Shown here: positions 1 through 9,600 of the stretch, one piece after another
Layout: each line of letters starts with the position of its first letter
Numbering within the stretch: the stretch's first letter is position 1
Assembly (NCBI GenBank): GCA_964501065.1
Contig: CAZCRF010000013.1
Location: 1 to 45,589 of the forward strand
Direction of reading: 5' to 3'
From: Hallerella sp964501065
GTDB lineage: Bacteria; Fibrobacterota; Fibrobacteria; Fibrobacterales; Fibrobacteraceae
DNA length: 45,589 bases
The notes under the pieces: model-generated
The model's input: the letters and a program-made list of their open reading frames with translations, nothing else
Told to the model about the DNA's origin: nothing
Databases searched by the model: none
Translations under genes and position numbers: made by a program

Positions 1-45
1 ATTCGGCTCTGTAGCTTTGCTACAGGAATGAGGGCTTGCCCGAAT

Positions 46-390
46 GTTCGCCGAACGATGCAAGTTGCCATGGTTCTTTTAGCTTTGGCAAATCTAGAAC
101 CATGTGCAATCCTGCTGCGACCAACAGTCCGTTTGACGGACACAAGCCTCCGTGCCAACGATAGAACCGTCCGTTCGACGGGCAAGAGTCTCCACGCCAA
201 TGGAAAAACAGTTCGCCGAACGATGCAAGTTGCCATGGTTCTTTTAGCTTTGGCAAATCTAGAACCATGTGCAATCCTGCTGCGACCAACAGTCCGTTTG
301 ACGGACACAAGCCTCCGTGCCAACGATAGAACCGTCCGTTCGACGGACAAGAGTCTCCGTGCCAACGACAGAACCGTCCGTTCGACGGAC
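46..390. repeat. Tandem 165-bp repeat built from 42-bp hairpin units
   Basis: The block starting at 46 recurs almost exactly at 211 (offset 165). Inside it, short palindromes recur at 46, 127, 169, 211, 292, 334 and 376, so spacings run 81, 42, 42, 81, 42, 42. The palindromes are GTCCGTTTGACGGAC, GTCCGTTCGACGGAC and GTTCGCCGAAC, each able to form a small hairpin. Each long unit also has CATGGTTCT paired with AGAACCATG around an 18-nt loop. Short frames through it only repeat the same peptide and have no start signal, so I read this as non-coding intergenic repeat DNA downstream of the endoglucanase gene. Confidence 0.85.
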
Positions 391-392
391 AC

Positions 393-424
393 AAATAAAA
401 ACCCCGGAGGAACCGGGGCTTTTG
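393..424 (-). terminator. Rho-independent terminator of the endoglucanase operon
   Basis: CCCCGG and CCGGGG form a six-pair GC stem around AGGAA. Read on the minus strand it is followed by TTTTTATTT, directly downstream of the endoglucanase stop codon. The plus-strand side has CTTTTGAATTTT, so it may work in both directions. Confidence 0.85.
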
Positions 425-446
425 AATTTTAGAGTGAAAATTCCGC

Positions 447-3400
447 TTATTCGACGGTGATGAGCGTGAGGGTGTGCTTGCCCACGGTAATCGGCTTCGA
501 AAGGTCAACGGACTTCGCCTTCTTCGACGGGTCGTTCGCGAAGCCTTCCTTCAACTTTTCCGCGGACTTGTCCAAGGTCTGGAGCTTGGCCTTGCCGGAG
601 AATCCCGGAATCTTCAACGTCATCTTGAAGTCGCTGTAGGGGCTCTTGTTCACGACCAACAGGGACTTCTTGTTGCCGTTCACCGTGTAATAGGCGGTGA
701 GCAAGGCTTCTTCGTCGCCGGTGATGGTCGTTTTCAGGAGCTTGCCGCGGAGAGCGTCGGAAGCCATCTGGAATGCCCAGTAGCTCGGGCGCGGGCAGTT
801 CATGCATTCTTCGCCGGAACGCGTCAGATAACCGTAGTCACCGCCTTCCGGAGTGATGTCGTTGTGGATATCCCAATATTGTGCGTTGTCGACATTTTCG
901 GTGGCGAGCATGCCGAGATAGTCGGCGACGAAGAGGCCGTTTTCGACTGCCAAGGTCTGCGGACCCGGGTTGAAGTCGACGGAGTTCCATTCGGTGAGCC
1001 AGAGCTCTATCTTGTTCTTCTTGTTGTGCTTGGCCGTCCACTTGTCCACCGTCTTGTGGAGACGTTCGTAAATCGTCGGCAGGGTCTGCGGGGAAGAGAG
1101 CAGGGCGAAGTCGTTCTCTTCGCCGAAGTGCTGCGGATAGTGGTGGACAATCAGACCGTCGGCGATGTCCGCTGTTTCTGCCAAGACCTTGTCGTTCCAA
1201 TCGCCTTCAAGAACGCCCACGACGGCGACCTTGATGGTCGGGTCGACTTTCTTCATCGCTTCGATGAAGGTGCGGGCGCGCTTGCCGTAAATGGTTCCAC
1301 CGTCCTTGCCGTACTTTTCATAATACGGATGCCAGTTCCCGTAGATTTCGTTTCCGATTTCCCAGTACTTGATTCCGGCCTTCTTGTCGACGTTCGTGTG
1401 CTTGACCCAGGCGGCGGCTTCTTCTGCCGTGCCGGAACCGAAGTTCACCGTGAACATCGCATTGTCGCCCGTCTTCTTCAGCCATTCGAGGAATTCATCC
1501 GTATCGACCATCCAGTCCTTGTTGTCGAGGATTTCCTTCCAGTGGTCGTCATCGGCGCGAAGTCCGCCCGGATAACGGATGATGCCGTGGTTCACGCGTT
1601 TGACGAATTCAGACGTTTGCACCTTGAACTTCTTGTTGTCGAGCAGGTCGCCGTCCCAAAGAGCGGCGTTGATGCCGAAGAGGCCGTTGGAAATCTGCGG
1701 GTTCAAGACATCGCTTTCGCCCTTCACCACGACCGGAATCACCGCCGGGCGCACCTTCTCCTTCACCTTGCGCAGGTTCGTGAGCTTGATGTTGTCCACT
1801 TCGAAGTGGCCTTCCGTGCCTTCTCCACCCGGTTTGAAGTCGAGCGAGATGACTCCCTTCAAATCGAACACGCCGTTCTGCTTGGCGTCTTCCGGCTGGT
1901 AGTAGGGGAACTTGCCGAAGTCCTTGAACGGGACGAGGACCGTGGTACGTCCCTTGGGAACGCCCGTGTTCGCCACGAAGATTTCGTTGCCCGCGTCGGA
2001 GACTTGCACGGTGATGGACTGCCACGCCTTTTCGGAATAGACGTCGAACATGATGCCCCAATGCTTCGTCCAATCGCGATCCTTCGTCGGGCGGTTATTC
2101 TTCTTCATATCGAGGACGACGTCCACCCAGTCAGCCATGAGGAAGTGCTTGATGTTCAAGCTGTGGCCGTCGAGATGGCTTGTCGTGAACGGGACTTCCA
2201 CGTCGACTTGGGACTTCGGTCCCTTCGACGGTTCCCATTTGTCCTTGGCGAAGTTGCCTTCGAAGTCGGAAATCACCAAGTCCGGAGCGTTCGACTTGAA
2301 GTTGTTCCACTTGAGATCCGGATCCACCCAGTCAATCGTTTCCGTGAAGGTGATTTGGTCGACGAAGATGGTCACGGGAGCGGGCTTGCCCGGTTCGCCC
2401 TGGTTCTCGCCCTTGCCCACGGAGAAGCGGATTTCTTGAATCTTGTTCCATTGGACGTCCTTCGCCACTTCGGCCTGCTTGTTCGCGTCCCAAGCCTTGC
2501 CCTTGTCGAAGAATTTCTTCAGCGGAATCTTGGCGAGTTTCCATTCGGAGTTCGAAACCTTGCCGCCGTCGATCCAATCGCCGAGGGAAAGCTTCGTCTG
2601 GCTCTTGATGTCGTTGCCCTGGTTGTCGAGGATGCCCACGTAAAGCTTTTCGCCGCCGAGCTTGCCCTTGATCCAGAAGTAGAGGCCGCCCTTGTCGCGA
2701 ATTTTGGAAAGGTCGAAGTACTTGCCTTCGCCGAGGGAATAGGTGACGCCGGACCAGTCGTTGTTGTCGATGTACATCGCGAGCACGCCGGGATTGCCCG
2801 GAGTCTTCGATTCCGCTTCGCGCTGGGCGGTGAGTCCGCCGTAGACGTAGCTGAATCCCGGAATCTGGTCTTCGTAGAAGGTCTTGTAAACCTTGGCGTT
2901 CTTGCCGAGATTCTTCGGATTCTTCGGACCGTCGATGACGTCGTTGTTTTCATCCCAATAGACAATCTTCGGCTTGGGCTTCGCCTTCTTGTTGCCCTTC
3001 ACGATTTCGATGTTGTCGATATAGACTTCGAACTTCGGGTTGATGCCCTTGTCGATGGAGAAGCGGATTTCCGCAATCTTGTCCCAGTCGATGCGCGCCG
3101 GGAATTCGGACTTGCGGGTGTTGTCCCAGTAAAGTCCGCGGTCGGGGAAGTCCACGAGCGGAATGGAGACTTTTTTCCAATCCGTGGTGACTGTCCCGCC
3201 TTCGATGTACTTGTTCAAGGGGAGAGTCACCTGGGTCTTTTTCCCGTCGGAGACTTCTTCGTCGAGGAGGCCGACTTTCAACTGCTCGCCGCCGTTCTTG
3301 CCCTTGATCATGAACTCGAGCTTGGAGTCGAGCATGTACTTGTTCAAGTCGAAGACTTCGTTGTAGAGGCAGATGGATGCTCCGGAGTAGTCCGTCGGGT

Positions 3401-3620
3401 CGAGCTTGATGTCGAGCGCGGATTTGGACTTGTAACCGCCTTCCTTGGTGATGGTGACGGTTCCTCCCTTGCCGCCGTAGGTGTAGTCAAAACCGCCTTG
3501 GCGGTATTGGTCGTCGAACATCTTGTAAACGACAATGCGGGGAGGTCTTTGGGCCATCGCCGTTGTCGTGCAAAGTCCGAGCGCTAGCACGGACGCGACT
3601 TTCAAAATGGAATGATTCAT
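447..3620 (-). CDS. celF: Endoglucanase F-like GH51 cellulase with three N-terminal CBM11/CBM30-like modules
   Basis: This is a 1,057-residue secreted glycoside hydrolase predicted to cut beta-1,4-glucan outside the cell. Residues 1-23 form a signal peptide ending AMA. Three related beta-sandwich modules follow (about 28-210, 235-430 and 450-640), each ending in a FEVYIDNIEI- or FEVDNIKL-type strand as in CBM11/CBM30 families. The catalytic GH51 barrel covers about 650-1057. I see the acid/base in WEIGNE (E758) and the nucleophile in LTEWNS (E877); the 119-residue separation matches GH51 enzymes. Size and module order agree with the cellulose-binding endoglucanase F described in Fibrobacter succinogenes; an arabinofuranosidase activity is the main alternative. 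Mature cysteines are C84 and the pair C939-M-N-C942. AAGGACA lies 8 nt before the ATG. It lies 30 bp downstream of the DsbA-like gene and ends at a strong terminator. Confidence 0.88.
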   Translation of the reverse strand: MNHSILKVASVLALGLCTTTAMAQRPPRIVVYKMFDDQYRQGGFDYTYGGKGGTVTITKEGGYKSKSALDIKLDPTDYSGASICLYNEVFDLNKYMLDSKLEFMIKGKNGGEQLKVGLLDEEVSDGKKTQVTLPLNKYIEGGTVTTDWKKVSIPLVDFPDRGLYWDNTRKSEFPARIDWDKIAEIRFSIDKGINPKFEVYIDNIEIVKGNKKAKPKPKIVYWDENNDVIDGPKNPKNLGKNAKVYKTFYEDQIPGFSYVYGGLTAQREAESKTPGNPGVLAMYIDNNDWSGVTYSLGEGKYFDLSKIRDKGGLYFWIKGKLGGEKLYVGILDNQGNDIKSQTKLSLGDWIDGGKVSNSEWKLAKIPLKKFFDKGKAWDANKQAEVAKDVQWNKIQEIRFSVGKGENQGEPGKPAPVTIFVDQITFTETIDWVDPDLKWNNFKSNAPDLVISDFEGNFAKDKWEPSKGPKSQVDVEVPFTTSHLDGHSLNIKHFLMADWVDVVLDMKKNNRPTKDRDWTKHWGIMFDVYSEKAWQSITVQVSDAGNEIFVANTGVPKGRTTVLVPFKDFGKFPYYQPEDAKQNGVFDLKGVISLDFKPGGEGTEGHFEVDNIKLTNLRKVKEKVRPAVIPVVVKGESDVLNPQISNGLFGINAALWDGDLLDNKKFKVQTSEFVKRVNHGIIRYPGGLRADDDHWKEILDNKDWMVDTDEFLEWLKKTGDNAMFTVNFGSGTAEEAAAWVKHTNVDKKAGIKYWEIGNEIYGNWHPYYEKYGKDGGTIYGKRARTFIEAMKKVDPTIKVAVVGVLEGDWNDKVLAETADIADGLIVHHYPQHFGEENDFALLSSPQTLPTIYERLHKTVDKWTAKHNKKNKIELWLTEWNSVDFNPGPQTLAVENGLFVADYLGMLATENVDNAQYWDIHNDITPEGGDYGYLTRSGEECMNCPRPSYWAFQMASDALRGKLLKTTITGDEEALLTAYYTVNGNKKSLLVVNKSPYSDFKMTLKIPGFSGKAKLQTLDKSAEKLKEGFANDPSKKAKSVDLSKPITVGKHTLTLITVE

Positions 3621-3650
3621 TCGGATTGTCCTTTATGGGTTGGGTTAAAC

Positions 3651-4409
3651 TTACTTCTTGCCCTTGGCTTCGCGGGCTTCTTTCAAAAGTTCTTCGACGA
3701 GGGCTTCGCTGAAGCGGTCTTGCCGCTTGCCGTTGATGTAGAAGTTCGGCGTGCCTTGGACCCCGACTTGGACGCCGAGCTGGAAGTCCGCGTTGATGCG
3801 CGCCTGCATTGCGGAGTCGAGCACCATGTCCTTTTCGAATTTGGCCATGTCGAGCCCGACGTCTTTCGCGACCTTTTTGAACGTCTCTTCGGTGAGTTCG
3901 CTGTTGTGGCTGGCGAGCGCATAGCGGAATTCCCAGAACTTCCCTTGGTTTTGGGCGGCAATCGAGGCGGCAGCCGCTGCCGGGGCGTTCTTGTGGAAGC
4001 TGAGCGGGAAGTGCTTGAAGACGAATTTGACTTCATCCTTGTATTTGTCCATCAGGCCGTGGACGACCGGTGCGATGCGTGCGCAGTAGGGGCATTGGAA
4101 TTCCGAGAATTCGACAATCGTGAGGAGCGGGTCTTTCGTGTTGCCGAAGACGGGGCTGCTTGCATCCGGGATTTCCCAGACCTTGTTCGCCATTTCCATC
4201 TCGGATTTCATCTGTTCGATGGAAAGCCCGCGCTTGTCGAGGCCGAACTTGATGATTTCGAGTTCATCGTGCATGGCTTTGACTTCTGCGGAAAGGCTGT
4301 CGAGCTTCGCTTTCGTCGAACCGTCCGTCTTGCCGCTGGCCGAGGCCTCGTTGCAGGCGGAAAGGGAGATGAGCAATGCGGCACTGAGCGCAAGGGAAAA
4401 AGATTTCAT
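3651..4409 (-). CDS. DsbA-family thiol oxidoreductase lipoprotein
   Basis: This 252-residue protein is a periplasm-facing thiol-disulfide oxidoreductase of the DsbA/Thioredoxin_4 type. The N-terminus is a lipoprotein signal with lipobox LSAC (C19). A helical linker (about 25-75) leads into the thioredoxin fold with FQCPYC (C106-P-Y-C109). The cis-proline region is GTPNFYING near residue 225. It should introduce or isomerise disulfides in exported proteins. AAGGA lies 7 nt before the ATG. The stop is 30 bp from the endoglucanase start on the same strand, so co-transcription is likely. The cysteines of that enzyme make it a plausible client, but this is inference from position. Confidence 0.85.
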   Translation of the reverse strand: MKSFSLALSAALLISLSACNEASASGKTDGSTKAKLDSLSAEVKAMHDELEIIKFGLDKRGLSIEQMKSEMEMANKVWEIPDASSPVFGNTKDPLLTIVEFSEFQCPYCARIAPVVHGLMDKYKDEVKFVFKHFPLSFHKNAPAAAAASIAAQNQGKFWEFRYALASHNSELTEETFKKVAKDVGLDMAKFEKDMVLDSAMQARINADFQLGVQVGVQGTPNFYINGKRQDRFSEALVEELLKEAREAKGKK

Positions 4410-4448
4410 GAAATAATCCTTTGTGAAAATTCGTCTTGAAAATATATA
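4410..4448 (-). promoter_or_regulatory. Candidate promoter -7 region and leader of the DsbA-celF operon
   Basis: On the minus strand TATATATT (plus coordinates 4441-4448) lies about 31 nt upstream of the DsbA-like ATG, with an AAGGA ribosome-binding site in between. No convincing -35 element is visible. Confidence 0.35.
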
Positions 4449-4801
4449 AAAGGCGGCGAACGGGGACTTGGAAAAAGCGCATCCGTTTACGGCGGAAACC
4501 GTTCAGTTGAAAACAAAAATTTACAATTGGATGCGGAATGCCTGGCTGGGATTGGGAAACCGCGATGAAGCGTCACTCCCCGAGAATTTTCTTTATGTAG
4601 GCATCCGTCGGCGGCGCAATCGTGTCCCAGAGGGAAGAACCGATTTTTGAAATGAAAACTCTTGGCGAATATGTGAGGTGGTTCGGCTTCCCTTCGACTT
4701 GGGACGTCCAGTTGTCCCTTATTCCAAGGGGATGTCGAAAAGCCATTCGTACGGGCATTTCGCCTTGGTCAAAGGCCTTGACCGCCGAGCTGCGAACGCT
4801 G
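4410..4801. other. 392-bp intergenic region with coding-like fragments
   Basis: No intact gene is visible between the aminotransferase and DsbA-like genes. Two minus-strand stretches look protein-like: one ends near 4730 with PYEWLFDIPLE before a stop, the other ends at 4573 with DAYIKKILGE. They are in different frames and neither has a ribosome-binding site. They could be remains of a decayed gene or chance. I do not recognise either. Confidence 0.3.
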
Positions 4802-6106
4802 TCAAGCGCTCTTGACGTAGGCCTTGATGGCGTCGCGAATCTTGGTGAACACCAGTCGAAGCTCGTCTTCGTCCTCTTCGAGGAGAGTGATGCGGAAACC
4901 CTGGAGTTCGCTGCAGAAACTGCTGATGGGGACGACGCAGACTCCCGTCGCGGCGAGCAGGTAGTAGACGAATCGGTAGTCGAGGCTCGACACGTTCTTC
5001 GTCCACTCTTCGACGAGGCTCTTGATTTTCGGATCTTCGATGGGGAGCGTCTGGCGGTCGTTCAAGACGCCGGGCTTGAAGACAATCGTGTTGTAGAAGG
5101 CGCCGTAGGTCGGGTTGAAGTAGAGTTCCGGGACTTCGGAGAGAATCTCGTTGATGAGCGCGCTCCGACGGCCGATTTGTTCGTTCAGCGCGTCGCGGTG
5201 AACTTTGTAGCGCGCGTCGCCGAGAACCTTGGGAATCGTGAGCTGCGGGATGGTCGTGGAGCAGACTTCGATCATCTTCGCGTTGTCGATGGCGCGGCAG
5301 AAGGCGTCGAATTCGGAGTCCTTGTCGCGGTTGTAGTATTCGACCCAGCCGCAACGTGCGCCCGGCCACGGATACTGCTTGGAAATCCCGTTCATGGAGA
5401 TGCCCGGGACGTCGCCGATGTACGTCGCCAAGGGATGAGCGTGGGCGCCGTTGTAGGTGATTTTGCTGTAAATTTCGTCGCAGATGATGCAAAGGTTGTA
5501 ATCCTTCGCGATTTTCACCATGTTCTGCAAGTATTCGAGCGGGTAAACCATTCCCGTCGGATTGTCCGGGTTCAGAATCAGGATGCCGGCCACGTTCGGG
5601 TTGTACTTGACCTTGTTCTCGAGTTCTTCGAGGTCGGGGAGCCAGTGGTTTTCCGGGCGGAGGTGATAGACTAGCGGCGACGTGTGCGCGTGGGCGGCTT
5701 CGGCGGAACTGTGCGTGCTGTAGGCGGGGGACGGCCCGATGATGCGGGTCGTCATGGAGAGCTGGCTGTAGATTGTGGAAATGGCGTCGCCTAGCCCGTT
5801 GAAGAAGAGGATGTCGTCCGGCGTGATTTGGACTCCGCCGAGGCTGTTCGTCTCCTTGGCGATGAATTCGCGCGTGTCGAGAAGCCCCTTGGACGGGCAA
5901 TAGCCGTAGCTCCTGTTTTCCTTGACGATATCGCCGACGATTTCCTTGATCCAGGTGGGAACTTGGCAGTGCTTTTCAATCGGGTCGCCGATGTTCTCCC
6001 AGTGGATTTTCAGGCCGAGAGCTTTTAACTGGTTTGCCTTCTTGACGATTTCGCGGATTTCGTAAGAGAGTTCTTTGGCACCTTCTGTTAAAAGTCTTTT
6101 GCGCAT
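4802..6106 (-). CDS. Class I/II PLP-dependent aminotransferase
   Basis: This 434-residue enzyme of the fold-type I aspartate aminotransferase superfamily transfers amino groups in the cytoplasm; the substrate is not evident. The PLP lysine is K243 in GISKQYPWPGARCGW. Other hallmarks are NPDNPTG, the ICDEIYSKITY strand that binds the cofactor pyridine, and a C-terminal arginine in DELRLVF. The start is set at ATG 6106 because GGAGA lies 9 nt upstream; a TTG at 6121 overlaps that site and is unlikely. It lies 85 bp downstream of the HsdR-N-like gene on the same strand. Alanine/aspartate/aromatic aminotransferase are all possible. Confidence 0.85.
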   Translation of the reverse strand: MRKRLLTEGAKELSYEIREIVKKANQLKALGLKIHWENIGDPIEKHCQVPTWIKEIVGDIVKENRSYGYCPSKGLLDTREFIAKETNSLGGVQITPDDILFFNGLGDAISTIYSQLSMTTRIIGPSPAYSTHSSAEAAHAHTSPLVYHLRPENHWLPDLEELENKVKYNPNVAGILILNPDNPTGMVYPLEYLQNMVKIAKDYNLCIICDEIYSKITYNGAHAHPLATYIGDVPGISMNGISKQYPWPGARCGWVEYYNRDKDSEFDAFCRAIDNAKMIEVCSTTIPQLTIPKVLGDARYKVHRDALNEQIGRRSALINEILSEVPELYFNPTYGAFYNTIVFKPGVLNDRQTLPIEDPKIKSLVEEWTKNVSSLDYRFVYYLLAATGVCVVPISSFCSELQGFRITLLEEDEDELRLVFTKIRDAIKAYVKSA

Positions 6107-6191
6107 AATGTTTGTCTCCAATGAATTTGGACAATTCTTTCGCTGTCCAATTTAGAAAAAGAACGCTTGGAAAATCTCTGCGAATTTTGGA

Positions 6192-6614
6192 TTAGCCGCC
6201 TGTCGGGTACGGGGGCAGCTCCCGGATGCGGCTGTAGCCTTTCCCGTCCGGGAGTTGTTCCAAGAACAGGGCGTTCTCGCCGAGTGCCAGCATGATGAAC
6301 TTCGGCGTGAGGGTTTTCAGGTAGCGGTTCACTTGTGTCACCAAGGCTTCCGGGGATTCGACCCCGGGGCGTTTGCATTCCACCAGGAGCCATGGACGTT
6401 CGATACTTTGCCCTTCGCGGAAATCGTGCACGATGACGTCGACGCGTCCGGAGGCCTTGCCGTCGATGTGGCACAGGGCGAATTCCGTTTCAATCAGATG
6501 CGGCGGGACTCGGAGGGCTTCCGTCAAGTAGGCGACGGCATTTTGGCGGACGGCCTCTTCGGGGGTAGCCGCCACGGCCTTCTTTCGGGAAGGGTCGAAG
6601 TATTTCGGCTGCAT
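6192..6614 (-). CDS. Small HsdR N-terminal-like PD-(D/E)XK protein
   Basis: This 140-residue protein matches the stand-alone type I restriction enzyme R-subunit N-terminal domain (HSDR_N_2 type). Visible nuclease-fold marks are the conserved E in LIETEFAL, the aspartate in GRVDVIVHD and the ECK triad part in LLVECKRPG. Free-standing members are common in Bacteroidota-like genomes and usually lack any restriction partner; none is nearby here. The ATG lies 20 nt past the stop of the giant activase gene and has no clear ribosome-binding site, suggesting coupled translation. DNA cleavage is possible from the motif but function is unknown. Confidence 0.75.
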   Translation of the reverse strand: MQPKYFDPSRKKAVAATPEEAVRQNAVAYLTEALRVPPHLIETEFALCHIDGKASGRVDVIVHDFREGQSIERPWLLVECKRPGVESPEALVTQVNRYLKTLTPKFIMLALGENALFLEQLPDGKGYSRIRELPPYPTGG

Positions 6615-6633
6615 TACGACGCTCGCATTACGG

Positions 6634-9600
6634 TCAGACGGTGGCGCTTTGGACTTTCGCCTCAACGTGGTGGTGGGATTTTTCCAAATCCCGCGCATTG
6701 ATGATGAGCATCTGCAAGCGGTTCTCGATGTTTGCAAAGCTCGTGTCCGGATCGTAATCCAGCGACAGCACCTGGATGTGCGGATAACGCGCCTTGACGG
6801 CCTTGGTGAGGCCTCGCCCGGAGATGTGGTTCGCGAGGCAGGCGAACGGTTGCACGATGATGAAGCTGTTGATGCCGTGCGGCGCATTGTAAAGGATTTC
6901 GCCGGGAATCAGCCAACCTTCGCCCGTGTTGTACGTCGGGTCGATGATGTCGCCGACCAATTTGACCAGTTCGTAGCAATCCGCGTGGTGCTCGTAGAGC
7001 TTGTAACGCTTGAAGTGCTTTTGAATCGTCTTGACCGCGTGCGTGTAGATTTTGGCGGTGATGCCTCCGATGAGCCAGTTCTCGATGGGCTTCGCAATGA
7101 GTCCGCGCTTGATCTTTTCGCGACGCACGACTTCGTCGACGCGGAAGAAGTCCGTCATTCCGGGCAGGTAAACTTCCATGCCGTTGTTCATCAGGTATTC
7201 TTCGATGTGGCCGTTCGCCCCCGGATGGTAGTTCATGAGGATTTCCCCGAGGAGCGCGACGCGCGGCTTGCGGTAGCTGGAATCGACTTCAATGGCGTTG
7301 AAGTCGTCGATGGCTTCGTCGAGCATGTCGAGGGCCGACTTCGGATAGGCGATTTCCTTTGTGGACGTGTAGGCGATTTCCTCCATGAGCTTCGGCATCC
7401 ACTTGTCGTAAACCTTCTGGGTGTCGCCCGAATGCAGCTCGTAGGGGCGGCTCCTGCGGTAGATGGTCTCGATGCAGTCCATGGTGGTGAGTCCCCACAG
7501 CATGTGCAGTTGGAACGCAAGGTTCAGTTTGAATCCCGGATGCATGTTCTTGGTGTCGGAGCCGGTCGTGATGATGGGGACGTCGGCGTATCCGGATTCG
7601 TCGAGGGCCTTGCGCGCGAGGGTCGCGTATTGCACGGCGCGGCAGTTTTCGCAGTTCTTCGAAAGGCCGACTCCCACCTTGTCGTGGGGAACTTCCGGGT
7701 GTTGCTTCAGCCACAAGAGGTTTTCGCCGATGTTCACTTGGGCGGGGAAGCAGATGTCGTTGTGCACGTATTTCTTGCCGAGTTCAAAGGCTTCTGGGCC
7801 GCCAAGAGGGAGCTGTACCGCATTGTACCCCAAGGAGCGGAAGTACGCCGTCGCCAAAATGCTGAACGCGTAGGAGAGGTTCGGGACGAGTACCGTGCGC
7901 TTTTCCTTGTCGCCGACTTCGAACTTGACCGGGAACAGCGGTCCCTCTTTCTTGGGCGGGAAGCTGACCTTGCGCCGGGCGCGGACCGTTTCGATGAAGC
8001 TTTTGACGCGGATGCCGACAGGACCGCGGGCGTTGCCTTCGTCGAGCTTCAACATGAGGAGTTCCTTCATGGAGACCTCGTGCAACATCCGGTTCATTTC
8101 GTCGGTCAACACGGAATCGTGTCCGCAGCCGAAACTGACGATTTGCACGAGTTCGAGGGCGGGGTCCTTCCCGGCGAGCATGGCGGCTCCGAGCATCCGC
8201 ATGTGGAAGGTGTTCTTCACCTCCATTCGGGTGTGCTTGTCGAGGTCTTGGTCGAAGACTCCGGGGAGCGATTCCGTCGTGAGCACGGGGATTCCCATCC
8301 GCGTAAAATGCTGCGCGATGTTGTGGTTGATGAGAGTGTCCGCGTGGTAAGGTCGCCCGGCGAGACAGATGGCGAATTCGCCTTTTTTCCGGACATCCTC
8401 CAAAATTTTTCCACCCTCTTCGGCGAGGGTCGCGCGGAAGGTGTGCAAGGCGGATTCCCCTTCGGCGACGGCTTTTGCGAGGACCTTTTTGTTGATTTTC
8501 CACAGGTCGTGGAAATAGTTCACCGTTTGCTTGCGCCGTTGGATTTCGTCCGTCCAGTGGAACACGGGCTGGATCATCGGGATGCCGTATCGATGTTCGG
8601 GGTCGTCCGTGTTGCGGCAGACGTCCGGGTAGCCTTGGACGACCGGGCAGACGGCTGTCGCCTTTTTGAACTTGGAATGGTCGCTCGGCATGGCGACCAT
8701 CATCGGGAAGAAGATGGCGTCGACTTTTTTGTCCACCAAGTCCAGGACGTGCCCGTGGACAAGCTTCGCCGGGAAGCAGATCGTGTCGCTCGCGACGCTT
8801 TGCAGGCCGCGTTCAAAGAGCTTGTAATCGCTTTGCTTGCTCACGACGACCGTGTAGCCGAGCGATGTGAAGAAAGCCTTCCAATAGGGGAGGCTGGACC
8901 AGAAGTCCAGAACGCGCGGGATGCCGATGGTCTTCCCCGTTTGCGGCAAGAGCTTCTTGGGGGCGTAATCCTTGACCAACAGCTGGTTCGTGCGCTTCAC
9001 CATGTCGGGGACGGCCAGCATCTTCTTGTTGATTTCGGCGATGAGCTTCTTTGTCGCCGGATCGTTCGGATCCGCCGTGACTTCACCGCGTTCGCAGCGG
9101 TTTCCCGTGACGAAGCTCTCCCCGTCGCTGAATGTGACGATGGTGCGGGAGCAGTGGTTCGTGCAATAGCCGCAAATCATTCCGGGCTTGTTGTCCCAGC
9201 TCAGGTTCTTCGCCGCTTCGAGGCCGATGAACGTCGTCTGGTATTCGGGAGTTTCCCTTTTCTTGTTCTCGATGAATTTCTTTGTCAGCAGGGCGACGCC
9301 GATTGCCCCCATTTCGCCGGGGCGTTCCGGCCGGATGGGTGTGATGCCGGTGAGCTGTTCGAACGCGCGGAGCACGGCATCGTTTTTAAATGTCCCACCT
9401 TGGACGACGACGACTTTGCCGAGGGTCTCCAAGTTGCGGATGCGGATGACTTTCGTGAACACGTTCTGGATGATGGAGCGGCAAATGCCCGCGATGATGT
9501 CTTCCGGCTGCTTGCCGTCGCGCTGTTCCGTGATGATGGAGCTGTTCATGAAGACCGTGCAACGGGAGCCGAGCTGCGAAGGATTCTTCGCCTGGAATGC

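Noticed and set aside
46..390. Possible CRISPR array or small repeat-protein gene
   Set aside because: Units are directly adjacent with no unique spacers, the units differ from each other, and frames through them lack a start signal.
474..3587. Long open frame antisense to the endoglucanase gene (over 1,000 codons)
   Set aside because: It mirrors the codon pattern of the real gene, has no signal, motif or ribosome-binding site, and its translation shows no family.
6107..6121. TTG start for the aminotransferase
   Set aside because: It overlaps the GGAGA site that serves the ATG at 6106.
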